64,000 bases of DNA from positions 310,001-374,000 of the forward strand of contig NZ_BQME02000001.1 of NCBI RefSeq assembly GCF_022180385.2, written 5' to 3'. Positions within the stretch are counted from its first letter, which is position 1, and every line of letters begins with the position of its first letter. The notes under the pieces were generated by a model that was not told where the DNA came from, did no database searches, and saw only the letters and a list, made by a program, of their open reading frames with translations. Made by a program: the position numbers and the translations under genes. The stretch is from Paenibacillus sp. L3-i20 (GTDB lineage Bacteria > Bacillota > Bacilli > Paenibacillales > Paenibacillaceae). Below, piece by piece: positions 62,475 through 64,000 of the stretch.

Positions 62475-64000
62475 TTAATTCAAACCAAACAGTTTTTTTA
62501 TTTTTTCCTCATCAGCTGCAGAAGGCTTCGCCCATTTCATTTCAGCAGCTCGACCCGAACCAGTCACCTGCCACTTCCCATCATGATAGAAAAGATTAAA
62601 TCCTAAATCTTTTTTTGTCAGTCCAAGTCCTTTATGTGTAACATTGTAACCAACATCCTGTAAAACTGCTTCTACTGTACCATCGCTACGAATAATTCCA
62701 GTAACGGATCTCTTAACATCTAATGATTTCTGAGCGATTGCATTTAATCCCGGGATTGTTGTAACTGTTTTTGAATTAGTCAATTTAGCAACTGCTAATG
62801 TAACACCGCCCGTTATCGCGACGGTTCCATACGTGTAAGTTCCAGTTGTTGCGACCTCAAGAGCAGCGAAACCAGCAGAAGGATTCGCTAACACTGCACC
62901 CGTCAAAACCCCCGCTGAGAACCATTTAAATGCATCTTCTAATGTCCAATCACTTTTTGCCATATTCCAAACTTGTTCACCGACATCATCAGAGACTGTA
63001 TTCATCCAACTATCGTCCCCTAGTTGCCATCTCAAATATAACATTTTAATCTGATCTGAACGATACGCATCTAGGTTAGATCCAATATCAATATGTTGGT
63101 TTCCAGAAGGGTCAAAATACCTTAACGGATTGTTAATTACATACGTATAAAGATTCAAACTAAGCGGACTCCCTAGTTCCCCCTCATACGTATCCTTATT
63201 AATAAAGCGCCCTAAGCTTGGGTCATACCAACGAGCCCGGAGATACTGTAATTGAGATGTGGAATCCCATAGCTCACCTGAATAACGGAACGGGTTTGCA
63301 ATCTGCTCATTCGCTGTTAGCGTATTCCCCCACAAATCATAGGTATATTCATTCAACGACACGTTTCCTGTATGATCGCGCATCTCAATGACGTCACCAT
63401 GACCGTTGTGCAAATAATAAGCTTGACCTGCTGCATCCTGCCTTGCAGCCAACTGATGCCCACGTACATATCTTGCTTTGAATGTAGCATTTCCGTTGCT
63501 ATCCACAGTTCCTTCAGCGATGATGTTTGGTCCGTCGTAATAATATCTCGTCGTAACGCCAGCTTCTGTTCGTTCGTAAAGCAATCCATCGCCATTATAA
63601 CGATAGGTAACTTCTTTCCCATCTACTACTGCTTTTGTAAGTCTATTCTGAGAATCATAGGTGTAGGATTTATCTGAAAACATTGCATTATTAATAGGCT
63701 GTTCCGTACTGAGTGTAGCCCGATTGTCACGATTATCATACAAATAGCTTTCATTAAATTCACTCGATGTCGCAATTCGGCTTAATGGATCGTATGTGTA
63801 GGATTTATTGATGGCTACATTCGCTTGGCTGCCTGAAGAATTGATGATATTTCCATTCCCATCATACCCATACTGGAACGAGTGTAGCAATGATCCATCA
63901 TTCTTCTGATGAGACATGTTTTGTAGACGCAAACCTTTATAGTTCATAAGCGTCTTATTACCGTTCTTCAGCGTTATATTCTTCATTAAGTTATTGGTAT
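62475..64000 (-). CDS. Rhs/WapA-type polymorphic toxin, cassette E (cut by window edge)
   Basis: The last 508 codons of a longer Rhs gene that continues past the right edge. YD repeats (YTYDPLSRIATSSEF, YTYDSQNRLTKAVV) lead to the RHS core (YYLHNGHGDVIEMRD, LRARWYDPSLGRFINKD, RYFDPSGN). The variable domain (about 210 aa) has an Ala/Gly-rich hydrophobic stretch (GVLTGAVLANPSAGFAAL, YGTVAITGGVTLAVA) and a C-terminal part (VGYNVTHKGLGLTKKDLG to KIKKLFGLN) that is probably the toxin. Activity unknown. It may be the tip of the functional gene. Confidence 0.88.
   Translation of the reverse strand, partial: TNNLMKNITLKNGNKTLMNYKGLRLQNMSHQKNDGSLLHSFQYGYDGNGNIINSSGSQANVAINKSYTYDPLSRIATSSEFNESYLYDNRDNRATLSTEQPINNAMFSDKSYTYDSQNRLTKAVVDGKEVTYRYNGDGLLYERTEAGVTTRYYYDGPNIIAEGTVDSNGNATFKARYVRGHQLAARQDAAGQAYYLHNGHGDVIEMRDHTGNVSLNEYTYDLWGNTLTANEQIANPFRYSGELWDSTSQLQYLRARWYDPSLGRFINKDTYEGELGSPLSLNLYTYVINNPLRYFDPSGNQHIDIGSNLDAYRSDQIKMLYLRWQLGDDSWMNTVSDDVGEQVWNMAKSDWTLEDAFKWFSAGVLTGAVLANPSAGFAALEVATTGTYTYGTVAITGGVTLAVAKLTNSKTVTTIPGLNAIAQKSLDVKRSVTGIIRSDGTVEAVLQDVGYNVTHKGLGLTKKDLGFNLFYHDGKWQVTGSGRAAEMKWAKPSAADEEKIKKLFGLN

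Overview
The window looks like a Paenibacillus-type Firmicute (Bacillales) chromosome. The signs are a SigI/RsgI pair, a T-box-controlled ilv-leu operon, an infC-rpmI-rplT operon with an L20-type leader, tandem Spo0A boxes, the YtqA/YtqB pair, and strong Gram-positive ribosome binding sites with frequent TTG and GTG starts. Nearly all genes up to 41 kb are on the minus strand.

Positions 1-14.9 kb hold core genes: rsgI (cut by the left edge), sigI, a small zinc-finger protein, a 2-Cys peroxiredoxin, leuB, leuA, ilvC, ilvN and ilvB behind a leucine-type T-box leader, a GNAT enzyme, a glycine-rich protein, rplT, rpmI, infC, a family 2 glycosyltransferase and trmB. leuC and leuD are absent from the window.

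Positions 15-41 kb hold stand-alone metabolic, transport and regulatory genes: the tRNA wobble-uridine pair mnmL/mnmM, a glyoxalase-fold protein, a CHAT/caspase-like protein, a B12 radical SAM enzyme, a surface trypsin-like protease, ferritin, a Fur-controlled DUF1450 protein, MFS transporters, an HTH/DUF2087 protein fused to a GIY-YIG nuclease, a lactonase, an orphan LytTR protein, a four-gene ABC efflux operon whose last ATPase carries an AbrB-like tail, and a PadR-controlled multidrug ABC exporter. AEC and EamA transporters follow, with insertion-sequence relics between them.

Positions 41.3-43.4 kb carry a plus-strand ABC ATPase/permease pair. From 43.4 kb to the right edge the window is an accessory island: five Rhs/WapA-type polymorphic-toxin cassettes (named A to E here, left to right), all on the minus strand. 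Each has a piece of a conserved YD-repeat/RHS core, a different C-terminal toxin (A and B also with a HINT domain), an adjacent candidate immunity gene and usually a terminator. A to D lack a complete 5' end and look like silent orphan tips. E continues past the right edge and may belong to a full-length rhs gene. D is a decayed duplicate of E that still has an intact immunity gene.

The cassettes are broken up by mobile DNA: two almost identical 1280-bp IS3-family copies in inverted orientation with 3-bp target duplications, a frameshifted IS3-family relic, two IS110-family elements (one with a strong bridge-RNA-like hairpin), an internally deleted IS256 relic, and a small recombinase/XRE/HTH island with paired operators and iteron-like repeats. 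No tRNA, rRNA or CRISPR array was seen. All functional names come from reading the sequence and recalling families; no database search was possible.
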